From assembly GCA_964584125.1 (NCBI GenBank), contig CAZOYP010000017.1, forward strand, positions 1 through 34,201: DNA of 34,201 bases, in the 5' to 3' direction. This document shows, piece by piece, positions 25,518-33,463 of this stretch. This DNA comes from Nitromaritima sp964584125. GTDB taxonomy: Bacteria > Nitrospinota > Nitrospinia > Nitrospinales > VA-1. Made by a program: the position numbers and the translations under genes. The notes under the pieces are model-generated. The model did no database searches. It worked only from the letters and a program-made list of their open reading frames with translations, and was not told the DNA's origin. Each line of letters opens with the position of its first letter. The stretch's first letter is position 1.

Positions 25518-26324
25518 ATGATTTTTATTTTTAAAAAACGATTCATAAAGTTTAAATGTGTGTTCCTTCTTAGTTCCTTTTTTTGGACGGCTCCCGTTTT
25601 TTGTTATGCAGATTCTTCTGTTGAACAACTGATTCAAGATAGGCTGAGTGAAGATAAAAAAACTTTGAATTTAAGCGGTGCAAATATAGGGACTCGAGGA
25701 GCTAAAATTCTGGCAGGTTTGAGCCTTTTTTCTGATGTTGAGACACTTCTTTTACAAGGCAATAGGATTAGATATTCAGGAATAAAGGCCATTGCAAAAT
25801 CACCTTATTCTGTAAACTTAAAAAACTTGGACCTATGGGGCAATATGATTGGGGATATGGGCTTAAAGGTATTATCTGAGTCAAAGTATATACAGAGACT
25901 AGAGGTGCTTAAACTCTGGAAGAATGAAATAGGTGACGATAGCCTAGAATTATTGGCGAGATCATCCAACTTTAAGCAACTAAAAACTTTGATGTTAAAT
26001 GATAATATGGTGACTCCAATTGGAGCAGGTCATTTGTCAAACCCCGAAATATTCCCAAACCTAGAAACAATAAACTTGTTTCGTAACTCAATAGGAGATG
26101 ATGGGGCTTCCACTTTAGCAAATTCAAAGCCTTTCGTTAACCTGAAGTTTCTTTATATTGGAGAAAATAACCTTTCAGATATTGGTGCAATAGCTCTTAT
26201 TAAATCGGACTCTTTCCCCAAACTTGAAATTTTGGACATGGTTAAAAATGACTTAAGTGAGAGCTCTTCAATTGCGGCTTTCAAGCGTCAGAAAAAGAAA
26301 AAATTTCAAATAGTAATAAGATAG
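25518..26324 (+). CDS. Exported leucine-rich-repeat protein
   Basis: The 268-residue protein has a basic, hydrophobic signal peptide (about 1-31, with FLLSSFFWTAPVFCYA before the likely cleavage). Seven or eight repeats of about 27 residues follow, of the form NLxxLxLxxNxIGDxGAxxLAxSK. The repeat type matches the cytoplasmic LRR protein at 15176-16084, so the two are probable paralogues aimed at different compartments. No enzymatic domain or membrane anchor is seen after the signal. It lies 37 bases after the glycosyltransferase gene and 28 before the NHL gene, possibly one transcript. Function unknown. Confidence 0.88.
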   Translation: MIFIFKKRFIKFKCVFLLSSFFWTAPVFCYADSSVEQLIQDRLSEDKKTLNLSGANIGTRGAKILAGLSLFSDVETLLLQGNRIRYSGIKAIAKSPYSVNLKNLDLWGNMIGDMGLKVLSESKYIQRLEVLKLWKNEIGDDSLELLARSSNFKQLKTLMLNDNMVTPIGAGHLSNPEIFPNLETINLFRNSIGDDGASTLANSKPFVNLKFLYIGENNLSDIGAIALIKSDSFPKLEILDMVKNDLSESSSIAAFKRQKKKKFQIVIR

Positions 26325-26352
26325 GTTCGGCTGGCTTTAATTAATTGAAGAT

Positions 26353-28494
26353 ATGTATTCAAAAAATAAAATATTTACACTGCTATTTTTCACCTATTTG
26401 TTTTTTTTATCCATAACGGTTCAGGCAAAAGAAAATTACCCGTATTCATCAATTGGAGATGGGAAGCAGGCTGTTTCTGTAGCTTTAACTTTGATTGATG
26501 GCATCGCTTCTGACCCTGATGGTAATGTGTATATCTCTCACCGTTCTCAGAATCGAATTCGTAAACTTAACCCCAATGGAATTATCACAACTATTGCAGG
26601 AAATGGTATTGCTGGGTTCTCTGGTGACGGCGGAAATGCATTGGATGCATCCTTGAATTTTCCTGCAGGATTGGTTTTTGATAGAGGCAATCTATATATA
26701 GCTGACCGTAATAATCATCGTATTCGTAAAATTGATATAAATGGAATTATTACTACCATTGCCGGGATAGGTGTGCCCGGTTGCTGCAACGATAATGGCC
26801 CTGCTATTAATGCTTCTTTGAATTTTCCTTCAGGTGTTGATATTGATTTAGAAGGAAATTTATTTATATCTGACAGATCCAATAATCGTATTAGAAAAGT
26901 TAATGCTAATGGAATTATTAGTACTATAGCTGGATTGGGCAAACCTGGTTTTGGTGGTGATTTTGGCCCAGCAGATAAAGCATTATTAAAATATCCGTTC
27001 GGTATTAGCCTTGATAATAGGGGAAATCTTTATATTGCAGATCGAGGTAATAACCGAATCCGAAAAGTTGATCAGAATGGGGTGATTACCACAATTGCGG
27101 GTGATGGGACTCATTTTTTTGGAGGAGATTATGGGCCAGCGGATCAGTCAAGTTTAGCTTTTCCTACTGATGTAGTTGTCGATTCGTCGGGTACGATATA
27201 CATAGCCGATCGTAATAATAATCGCGTACGTAAAATTGATCAGTTAGGTGTTATTACAACGTTAATGGGACTAGGTCAGAAGGAGTTTAATGGGGATAAC
27301 GAAATTGCAGCTGAAACTACTCTACACCTCCCATTTGCTTTGGCTTTGAATGGAGAAGATCGTTTATTAGTTGTTGATCGTAACCACTTTCGAATTAGAG
27401 AGGTTAAGCTTCAAAGCAGTAAAGTTGAGACGATAGCTGGGAACGGAAAGTTTCTATTTAAGGGTGATGGTGGCCCCGGTGGTGGAGCTACTCTGGAGGC
27501 ACCCTCAGGTATTGCAGTAGACAGTAAAGGCAATATTTTATTTGCTGACCGGCTGCACCAACGAATTCGAAAGGTTGGAGGTGATGGCATTATCAATACG
27601 GTTATAGGAAATGGGAAGCAAGGAAATGAAGGTAATGCTGGGCTAGCTATTGAGGCGACCCTTCACCTTCCAGAGGTTTTAATAGTAGACCTTGAAGACA
27701 ATATTTACTTAACCCAACGCTCTGGAAATGGATGGATTATACGCAAGTCTAATCCTGATGGTATTATTACGCATTTTGCAGGGAATGGGATGCAAGGAAA
27801 TACGGGAGATGGTGGCCCGGCAATAGAGGCTTCATTTCATACGGTTACTGACATAGCAGCTGACGAGAGAGGTAATATTTTTATTGCAGACTCAATAAAT
27901 AGAAATATTCGTAAGATCGATAGGCAAGGAATAATTTCTACAATTTATAAAGACAGCTTAGGTACATTGGGGGCGGAGGTACACCCGAACGGGATTGTTA
28001 TTGACAAAGCAGATAATATTTTTTTTTCAGACTCAGGTAGTAGTAAGGTTTATAAAATAGATACAAGTGGTGTTGTCACATTAATTGCTGGAACAGGTGA
28101 TTTTCATGATCACGGTGATAAAGGGCCAGCTTTGAATGCTGGCCTTAGATCACCAGGAGGATTAGCAATTGGACCAGACGGACTTTTGTATATTGCCGAG
28201 CAAACAACACATCGTATTCGTAAAATCGATTCAAATGGCATAATTACTGGGTATGCAGGCAATGGGAAATATGGTTTTTCAGGTGATGGAGGACCTGCAG
28301 CTAAGGCTAATATTAAAACTCCGTTTCGGATGGATTTTGATATGAAAGGGAATCTTTATTTTTCTGATCGAGACAACAATCGTATACGAAAAGTTGACAT
28401 CAATGGGGTAATCACCACTATTGCGGGGCACAGCAATATTGGATGGCTACAGGATGGTATAGAGGTGCGTATTATGGTGCATAACTTTCCGTAG
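26353..28494 (+). CDS. Exported NHL-repeat beta-propeller protein, probably frameshifted near its end
   Basis: A signal peptide (about 1-25, FFLSITVQA before cleavage) is followed by twelve NHL repeats of about 55 residues. Each has the form D-x-x-GNLYIADRxNNRIRK, then GIITTIAGNG, then GFSGDGGPA and an A-x-L-x-x-P link. Twelve blades would fit two six-bladed propellers. Such periplasmic or secreted proteins usually bind proteins or glycans; no catalytic site is recognised. The frame ends at TAG (28492-28494) directly after NFP, the point where every earlier repeat continues into the next blade. The missing continuation is found in another frame (28485-28580), so the protein as read is probably truncated by a one-base change or a sequencing error. 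Confidence 0.85.
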   Translation: MYSKNKIFTLLFFTYLFFLSITVQAKENYPYSSIGDGKQAVSVALTLIDGIASDPDGNVYISHRSQNRIRKLNPNGIITTIAGNGIAGFSGDGGNALDASLNFPAGLVFDRGNLYIADRNNHRIRKIDINGIITTIAGIGVPGCCNDNGPAINASLNFPSGVDIDLEGNLFISDRSNNRIRKVNANGIISTIAGLGKPGFGGDFGPADKALLKYPFGISLDNRGNLYIADRGNNRIRKVDQNGVITTIAGDGTHFFGGDYGPADQSSLAFPTDVVVDSSGTIYIADRNNNRVRKIDQLGVITTLMGLGQKEFNGDNEIAAETTLHLPFALALNGEDRLLVVDRNHFRIREVKLQSSKVETIAGNGKFLFKGDGGPGGGATLEAPSGIAVDSKGNILFADRLHQRIRKVGGDGIINTVIGNGKQGNEGNAGLAIEATLHLPEVLIVDLEDNIYLTQRSGNGWIIRKSNPDGIITHFAGNGMQGNTGDGGPAIEASFHTVTDIAADERGNIFIADSINRNIRKIDRQGIISTIYKDSLGTLGAEVHPNGIVIDKADNIFFSDSGSSKVYKIDTSGVVTLIAGTGDFHDHGDKGPALNAGLRSPGGLAIGPDGLLYIAEQTTHRIRKIDSNGIITGYAGNGKYGFSGDGGPAAKANIKTPFRMDFDMKGNLYFSDRDNNRIRKVDINGVITTIAGHSNIGWLQDGIEVRIMVHNFP

Positions 28495-28580
28495 CTATGT
28501 TTCTTAGTAGTGAAGGTGTGTTTTACGTGGACTTAAAAACCCATTTTGTATTTGAATTAAAATTATATCTTTTGCAATAG
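28485..28580 (+). pseudogene. Out-of-frame continuation of the last NHL repeat
   Basis: In the frame that overlaps the NHL stop, codons from 28491 to 28577 read VAMFLSSEGVFYVDLKTHF, then VFELKLYLLQ and a stop. Placed after the upstream NFP this matches the repeat pattern NFPxGLxxDxxGNLYIADRxNHRIRKI: the small-hydrophobic strand, an S-E-G turn and an F-Y-V-D strand fall in register. A missing base near 28489-28491 would join the frames and give a thirteenth, terminal blade. No classical slippery heptamer is present. Confidence 0.5.
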
Positions 28581-28662
28581 CGGATTCGTGATTTTTTTTA
28601 AACACTTCTTTTTTAATTTTGTGACTTCAAACCTGCCTCAAGCTAAGATCTGACGAGGACTT

Positions 28663-28694
28663 CGATTTCAGTTACTTCGGGTAAGCCTAAATCG
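28663..28694. other. Stem-loop with a UUCG loop between convergent genes
   Basis: CGATTT (28663-28668) pairs with AAATCG (28689-28694). Inside, TTAC and GTAA pair around C-TTCG-G with a bulged G. It lies between the convergent NHL gene and the ferredoxin gene but lacks a T run on either strand, so it is not a standard terminator. It may be a transcript 3' structure. Confidence 0.35.
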
Positions 28695-28726
28695 CGTGAG
28701 TAAAAATAGTAATGTTACAAAGAATG

Positions 28727-29050
28727 TTAGTTTTTTTTAAAATCAATAACTAATTCTTTAATCGGCTTATTATTTTGAATATGACTTCCTATAATTGTTT
28801 CAATGTCATTTTTTGTTTTGGGAGAGTACCAAGTGTCATCCGGGTAGATAACCATGGCAGGACCGTGTGCGCAGGCGTCTAGACAGCCTGCTTTATTAAC
28901 CCTAATTTCCCCTTTTAGCCCTAACTCATGGATACGTTTTTTAGCATAATCTAACAGGCCGTCCGATCCTCTTTCGGAGCATGAGCCTCGAGGGTCATCT
29001 TTGGTACGTTTGTTGTTGCAGATAAAGAGGTGTTTTTGGAATCGAGGCAT
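28727..29050 (-). CDS. Thioredoxin-like 2Fe-2S ferredoxin
   Basis: The 107-residue protein has the four cysteines and spacing of thioredoxin-like 2Fe-2S ferredoxins. C11 is in LFICNN and C24 in DPRGSC, and C56 and C60 are in AGCLDACAHGPAMVIYP, followed by DDTWYSP. The fold is shared with NuoE and the Aquifex/Azotobacter FdII proteins; single-domain forms are cytoplasmic electron carriers of uncertain partner. The gene is the last of the six-gene sulfur operon, 14 bases after the CysM-like gene, without a clear ribosome site. That position suggests a redox role in sulfur mobilisation, but this is inference. Confidence 0.92.
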   Translation of the reverse strand: MPRFQKHLFICNNKRTKDDPRGSCSERGSDGLLDYAKKRIHELGLKGEIRVNKAGCLDACAHGPAMVIYPDDTWYSPKTKNDIETIIGSHIQNNKPIKELVIDFKKN

Positions 29051-29064
29051 GATACTTGATTTTT

Positions 29065-30066
29065 TTATCCATCAGCCTTTGGTAGTTTGTGAGATTGATT
29101 TTCTTCGTAGTATTCTTTAAATTTTCCAAAATTCACATAACATCGATCACAACTATCAGGAAATACAGTTACAATAACTCCTTTTTTGATTCTTCGAGCT
29201 AATTCTAGTGCACCACAGAGGGCAGCGGCTGATGATTGGCCTGCTAGAATTCCTTCCTTTTTTTCAAGTGTCTCTACCATATCGTAAGCATCTTCTGTAG
29301 ATACACTTATTTTCCCATCTAGCTGCTCTTCTTTATATATTCCAGGGACAATTGAACTAGCCATATGTTTTAAGCCTTCAAGCCCATGCAATTCTTCTTT
29401 AGGTTCTAATGCGTATCCTTGGATACTCGGATTAAATTCTTTTAGCCTGCGAGTAGTACCCATTATGGTTCCTCCTGTCCCAATGCCGGCTATAAAATGG
29501 GTGATTTTGTGATCTGTTTGTTCCCAGACTTCTTTTCCCGTGGTTTCGTAATGTGCTTTCCAGTTTGAGTCGTTATTATATTGGTCTGGCATAAAATAGA
29601 TTTCAGGGTTTCCCAGATATATTTTTTTTGCAAGAGTAATAGCTCCATCAGAGCCTTCAAATGGACTAGAAGTGACAATTTTAGCCCCGTAATAATCCGC
29701 CATTAGGCCTTTTCTTTCTTTGCAAACATTAGCAGGCATAACCAGCTTTACTTTATAACCTTTTATTTTTCCAATAAGGGCGTAAGCAATTCCAGTATTT
29801 CCTGATGTTGAATCTAGGATTATCTTATCCTTCGTTAGCTTACCGGATTTTTCTCCATCCTCGATCATTTTGAGGGCAGGGCGAGACTTAACTGATCCCC
29901 CAGCATTTCTCCACTCTGCCTTAGCAAAGATGGCAACGTTTCTAAACTCATTACCGATATTTTTTATCCTAATTAGAGGAGTATTTCCTATTGTCTTCAG
30001 TACTGAAGTATCAGCAATAACCGGGCAAGTGGGCGTTTGGACTTCTGTTGGAAGTGATAATTTCAT
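29065..30066 (-). CDS. cysM: CysM-like cysteine synthase, probably sulfur-carrier dependent
   Basis: The 333-residue pyridoxal-phosphate enzyme keeps the fold-type II core. The cofactor lysine is K60 in NAGGSVKSRPALKMI, with TSGNTGIAYAL, GIGTGGTIMG for the phosphate and GQSSAAAL. From family knowledge it reads closer to Mycobacterium tuberculosis CysM than to CysK: RPAxxMIE after the lysine, ITHFxAGxGTxGTxMGT, and the segment EPKEELHGLEGLKHM in place of the CysK GPHKIQGIG loop. In the mycobacterial enzyme the matching region (EPR) holds the arginine that selects O-phosphoserine; here the position is lysine. A KSR triplet replaces the usual KDR. It follows carrier and E1 genes in the operon, supporting a carrier-thiocarboxylate route. 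Assignment by context and motif; not certain. Confidence 0.82.
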   Translation of the reverse strand: MKLSLPTEVQTPTCPVIADTSVLKTIGNTPLIRIKNIGNEFRNVAIFAKAEWRNAGGSVKSRPALKMIEDGEKSGKLTKDKIILDSTSGNTGIAYALIGKIKGYKVKLVMPANVCKERKGLMADYYGAKIVTSSPFEGSDGAITLAKKIYLGNPEIYFMPDQYNNDSNWKAHYETTGKEVWEQTDHKITHFIAGIGTGGTIMGTTRRLKEFNPSIQGYALEPKEELHGLEGLKHMASSIVPGIYKEEQLDGKISVSTEDAYDMVETLEKKEGILAGQSSAAALCGALELARRIKKGVIVTVFPDSCDRCYVNFGKFKEYYEENQSHKLPKADG

Positions 30067-30150
30067 ATTATTATTTTACATTAACAATTAGATGTCACAA
30101 TAAACAAATCGTCCCAGATAAAATGCACCCACTTTAAGTTTGATTTATAA

Positions 30151-30957
30151 TTACTTTTGCAGCCCACAAAACTCTTCGTAATCGATTAATTCCTTGATCG
30201 TTGGTTTCTCACTACATACAGGACAACTCACATCTTTACGTAATCGAAGGTTTCTAAATTCCGTGTTGAGAGCGTCATAGATAAGTAGTTTTCCTACTAA
30301 TGTTTTCCCAGTTCCAAGTATTAGTTTTAATACTTCTACAACTTGCAAGTTTCCAATTACTCCTGCTAGGACGCCTAGAACTCCGCCTTCTTGGCAATTT
30401 GGAGCCATTCCCGGAGGAGGGGGTTCTGGATACAAACACCGATAGCAAGGGCCATAACCTGGTTTAAAAACAGTTACCTGCCCCTCAAACCGATAAATAC
30501 TGCCATGAATAAGAGTTTTATTTTTCATAACGCAGGCGTCATTCACTAGATACCGTGTTGGAAAATTATCTGAACCGTCTATAACGTAGTCGTAGTCTTC
30601 GATCAAACTCATGATATTGCTTGAATCTAATCTTTCATTAAAGAGAGTTACCTTTACATCTGGGTTGAGTGCCTCGATAGTTTTTTTTGCAGACTCGGTT
30701 TTCAGCATACCGATTCGTTCTGTTGAATGAATGATTTGTCTTTGAAGGTTACTAAGGTCAACACGATCAAAGTCGACAATTCCAAGATGACCTATACCTG
30801 CGGCAGCAAGGTAATATGCAGCAGGTGAACCTAGGCCACCAGCACCCAGAAGCAAAACCTTGGCTTCTAGCATTTTTTGTTGACCGTTACCGCCTACTTC
30901 TGGAAGAATTATATGGCGGCTGTAGCGCTCAATCTGTTCATCGGTGAACTCGATCAT
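30151..30957 (-). CDS. MoeB/ThiF/HesA-type E1-like activating enzyme
   Basis: The 268-residue enzyme should adenylate the C-terminal glycine of the adjacent carrier so that sulfur can be loaded. It has the N-terminal RYSRHIILPEVGGNGQQ, the nucleotide loop GAGGLGSPAAYYLAAAGIG (G38-G43), DFDRVDLSNLQRQ, DGSDNFPTRYLVND, two zinc CxxC pairs (CYRC and CPVC) and NCQEGGVLGVLAG. There is no rhodanese domain, unlike MoeZ, so the sulfur donor must be another protein. The start overlaps the carrier stop as TAATG. The adjacent partner makes a role in cysteine synthesis more likely than in molybdopterin or thiamine synthesis. Confidence 0.92.
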   Translation of the reverse strand: MIEFTDEQIERYSRHIILPEVGGNGQQKMLEAKVLLLGAGGLGSPAAYYLAAAGIGHLGIVDFDRVDLSNLQRQIIHSTERIGMLKTESAKKTIEALNPDVKVTLFNERLDSSNIMSLIEDYDYVIDGSDNFPTRYLVNDACVMKNKTLIHGSIYRFEGQVTVFKPGYGPCYRCLYPEPPPPGMAPNCQEGGVLGVLAGVIGNLQVVEVLKLILGTGKTLVGKLLIYDALNTEFRNLRLRKDVSCPVCSEKPTIKELIDYEEFCGLQK

Positions 30958-31241
30958 TAAACACTCATTCCACCTGCAATAGCAGGGATAATCGAAATTT
31001 CGTCTCCGTCTTTTACCCTTGTCTCTTCGCCTTCGAGAAATCGAATATCTTCTTCATTAATGTAAATATTTATAAATCGTCTAGGTGATCCGTTCTCTTC
31101 ACAAATCCGATCCTTTATCCCGTTAAATTGAATTTCTAGATTATTTATAATTTCAGAAATGGTTTCCCCTTCAGCCGAGACTTCAGACTGGTTATCAGTG
31201 AGCTTCATTAAAGGGGTGGGAATTCTTACCTTGATTGCCAT
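30957..31241 (-). CDS. ThiS/MoaD-like sulfur-carrier protein with masked di-glycine
   Basis: The 94-residue ubiquitin-like protein has the beta-grasp pattern (VRIPTPLMKLTDNQ, ISEIINNLEIQF, INIYINEEDIRFL, DGDEISIIPAIAGG). Functional carriers end in Gly-Gly, which is adenylated and converted to a thiocarboxylate. Here the di-glycine (90-91) is followed by Met-Ser-Val before the stop. Related carriers with extra residues, such as QbsE and Wolinella HcyS, are trimmed by a JAMM-type metalloprotease first. No such protease lies in the window. AAGGAG sits about ten bases before the ATG, the best ribosome site in the operon, which suits a protein needed in excess. The region between arms is CysO-like in length. 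Confidence 0.9.
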   Translation of the reverse strand: MAIKVRIPTPLMKLTDNQSEVSAEGETISEIINNLEIQFNGIKDRICEENGSPRRFINIYINEEDIRFLEGEETRVKDGDEISIIPAIAGGMSV

Positions 31242-31263
31242 ATTTTAAATCTCCTTAAAACTA

Positions 31264-32505
31264 TTACACGGTTACACTACTAGAATATATTTCTTCAAAA
31301 CTGCTCAACTTAGGTTCAATTATCACAGGGTCAGCATACTGTCCATTTAAGGCTTCGACTGTTTTTAGACCATTTCCCGTTATGCAGATTACGGTAGTCT
31401 CATCTTTTTTGATGCGGCTTTGTTGAACTAGTTTTTTTGTAACACCAACTGTTACACCACCAGCAGTTTCAGTAAAAATACCCTCTGTCTCTGCAAGAAG
31501 TTTCATTGCCAATACAATTTCATTATCATTTATATCTTCACCATAACCACCGCTATCTTGCGTGGTTTTAACACCATAATATCCGTCTGCTGGATTACCA
31601 ATAGCAATCGACTTGGCTATGGTGTTTGGTTTTACCGGAGTAATTACATCAGTACCATTTTTTATGGCAGTAGTGACGGGGGAACATCCAGTAGCTTGTG
31701 CCGCAAAAACCTTTGAATTAACTTTCCCATCCAAAAGACCTAGACATTCAAATTCATGAAATGCTTTCCAGATTTTTGTTATTAGTGAACTGCCTGCAAC
31801 AGGCACAATTATATTGTCCGGTGTTTTCCAGCCAAGTTGCTCAGCTATTTCGTAGCCGTAGGATCTAGACCCATCTCCATAATATGGTCGTATATTAATA
31901 TTTACAAAAGCCCATTTATGATTGCCAGCTATTTCACTACAAAGCCTATTTACATCGTCATATGAGCCATCGACCGCGACTAAATTAGTTCCATAAATAT
32001 TAGTTCCTAAAATTTTTCCAGTCTCTAATCCTACTGGAATAAAAATAAAACTTTTCAAACCAGCTTCTGCAGAATGTGAGGCAACTGAGTTAGCTAGATT
32101 ACCAGTAGATGCACATGAGATTGTATCAAATCCCAACTCTATCGCTTTAGATACTGCTACCGCGACAACTCTGTCTTTGAATGAAAAAGTCGGATGATTC
32201 ACAGAATCATTTTTAATGTAAAGATTATTTAAGCCCAGAGCCTTTCCTAGATTTTTTGCACGTATCAAAGGTGTAAACCCTACATGGTCTCCGACTTTAT
32301 TATCTTCATCCAATGGCATTAGTTCTTTGTAGCGCCACATTGAAGGAGGTCCTGATAATATAGATTTACGCGTTATTTTTTTACTGATTTTTTTGTAGTC
32401 ATAATCGACTTCAAGAGGCCCAAAACAGTACTCGCAGACATGAATCGCTTCCTTAGGGAAATCTCTTTTACACTCTTTACATTTTAACCCTTTTACATTT
32501 CCCAT
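31264..32505 (-). CDS. thrC: Threonine synthase with N-terminal zinc ribbon
   Basis: Threonine synthase converts O-phosphohomoserine to threonine with pyridoxal phosphate. The 413-residue protein begins with a four-cysteine ribbon (C9, C12, C24, C27). The catalytic core follows: the FTPLIRAKNLGKALG opening, cofactor lysine K110 in HPTFSFKDR, SCASTGNLANSVA, VPVAGSSLITKIWKAF phosphate loop, and a C-terminal CITGNGLK. The ribbon plus core matches the class seen in archaea and many bacteria near cysteine genes. A canonical threonine function is likely. AAGGAAG overlapping the cysK stop precedes the ATG by about ten bases. Confidence 0.92.
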   Translation of the reverse strand: MGNVKGLKCKECKRDFPKEAIHVCEYCFGPLEVDYDYKKISKKITRKSILSGPPSMWRYKELMPLDEDNKVGDHVGFTPLIRAKNLGKALGLNNLYIKNDSVNHPTFSFKDRVVAVAVSKAIELGFDTISCASTGNLANSVASHSAEAGLKSFIFIPVGLETGKILGTNIYGTNLVAVDGSYDDVNRLCSEIAGNHKWAFVNINIRPYYGDGSRSYGYEIAEQLGWKTPDNIIVPVAGSSLITKIWKAFHEFECLGLLDGKVNSKVFAAQATGCSPVTTAIKNGTDVITPVKPNTIAKSIAIGNPADGYYGVKTTQDSGGYGEDINDNEIVLAMKLLAETEGIFTETAGGVTVGVTKKLVQQSRIKKDETTVICITGNGLKTVEALNGQYADPVIIEPKLSSFEEIYSSSVTV

Positions 32506-32518
32506 TTAGTGGACTTCC

Positions 32519-33463
32519 TTAAAAATATTGATAAAAACTAAAATATCTTTCCGCTGTATCGGGTATCATCACAACAACGTTTTTCCCGGGCCCTAATTCT
32601 TTGGCAACTTCACATGAAGCAAAACAGGCGGCACCCGCTGAAATACCGGCAGAAATTCCTTCTTCTTTGCCCAATCTTTTAGAGCATTGGTATGCATCAT
32701 CGTCAGAGACAGGTCTAATCGAATCGAGAATATCTACATTTAATACCTTTGGTTTAAAGCCAGCCCCGATACCTTGTATTTTATGTGGGCCGGGATTTTT
32801 TCCTGAAAGAACAGCAGAAGTTGCAGGTTCAACGGCAATAATTTTAGTATCCCCATAATGTTGCTTAAGGGACTCGCCAACACCAGTAATGGTTCCGCCA
32901 GTACCCACACCTGCAACAAATGCATCAATTTTTTCTCCATTCATCGCACAGATTATCTCTGGACCAGTAGTTTTTTTATGAATAGCGGGATTAGCCGGGT
33001 TGTTAAACTGTTCTGGCATAAAGTAGTTGGGATTTTGAGCCAAAAGTTCCTCTGCTTTTTCAATAGTACCCTCCATTCCAAATTCAGCACGACTTAATTC
33101 TGTTTTGGCACCAAAACTTTCAAGCATCATTCTCCGTTCAGCACTCATATTTTCTGACATGACAAGAATGACTTGATATCCTTTTACTGCTCCGACCATA
33201 GCTAGACCAATTCCTGTGTTGCCGCTAGTCGCTTCAATAATTGTAGAACCTGGCTTTAATATTCCACGAGTTTCAGCATCCTCTACCATTGCTTTTGCAA
33301 TCCTATCTTTGACACTACCGCCAGGATTAAAACACTCCAGTTTGGCGTAAATATTCGCCCCATTTTCTGGGCTGATCTTATTTAATTTAACTAATGGAGT
33401 TAAACCCACTAATTGCAAGCTATTACTATTTTGTCCAGTTTGTGTTACCAAATTTGTTGTCAT
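32519..33463 (-). CDS. cysK: Cysteine synthase (O-acetylserine sulfhydrylase)
   Basis: CysK makes cysteine from O-acetylserine and sulfide. The 314-residue protein has the cofactor lysine K52 in NPGGSVKDRIAKAM, EATSGNTGIGLAMVGA, GVGTGGTITGVGE, the CysK-type GPHKIQGIGAGFKP and GISAGISAGAA. The gene is the first of the sulfur operon, about 30 bases after a good promoter, with no clear ribosome site. It is distinct from the CysM-like gene downstream, so the operon encodes two cysteine synthases with different loop types. Confidence 0.95.
   Translation of the reverse strand: MTTNLVTQTGQNSNSLQLVGLTPLVKLNKISPENGANIYAKLECFNPGGSVKDRIAKAMVEDAETRGILKPGSTIIEATSGNTGIGLAMVGAVKGYQVILVMSENMSAERRMMLESFGAKTELSRAEFGMEGTIEKAEELLAQNPNYFMPEQFNNPANPAIHKKTTGPEIICAMNGEKIDAFVAGVGTGGTITGVGESLKQHYGDTKIIAVEPATSAVLSGKNPGPHKIQGIGAGFKPKVLNVDILDSIRPVSDDDAYQCSKRLGKEEGISAGISAGAACFASCEVAKELGPGKNVVVMIPDTAERYFSFYQYF

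Noticed and set aside
28495..28726. Intergenic region after the NHL gene, considered as holding a further gene
   Set aside because: Only the out-of-frame NHL tail to 28580 and a stem-loop are seen; no independent start or family match.
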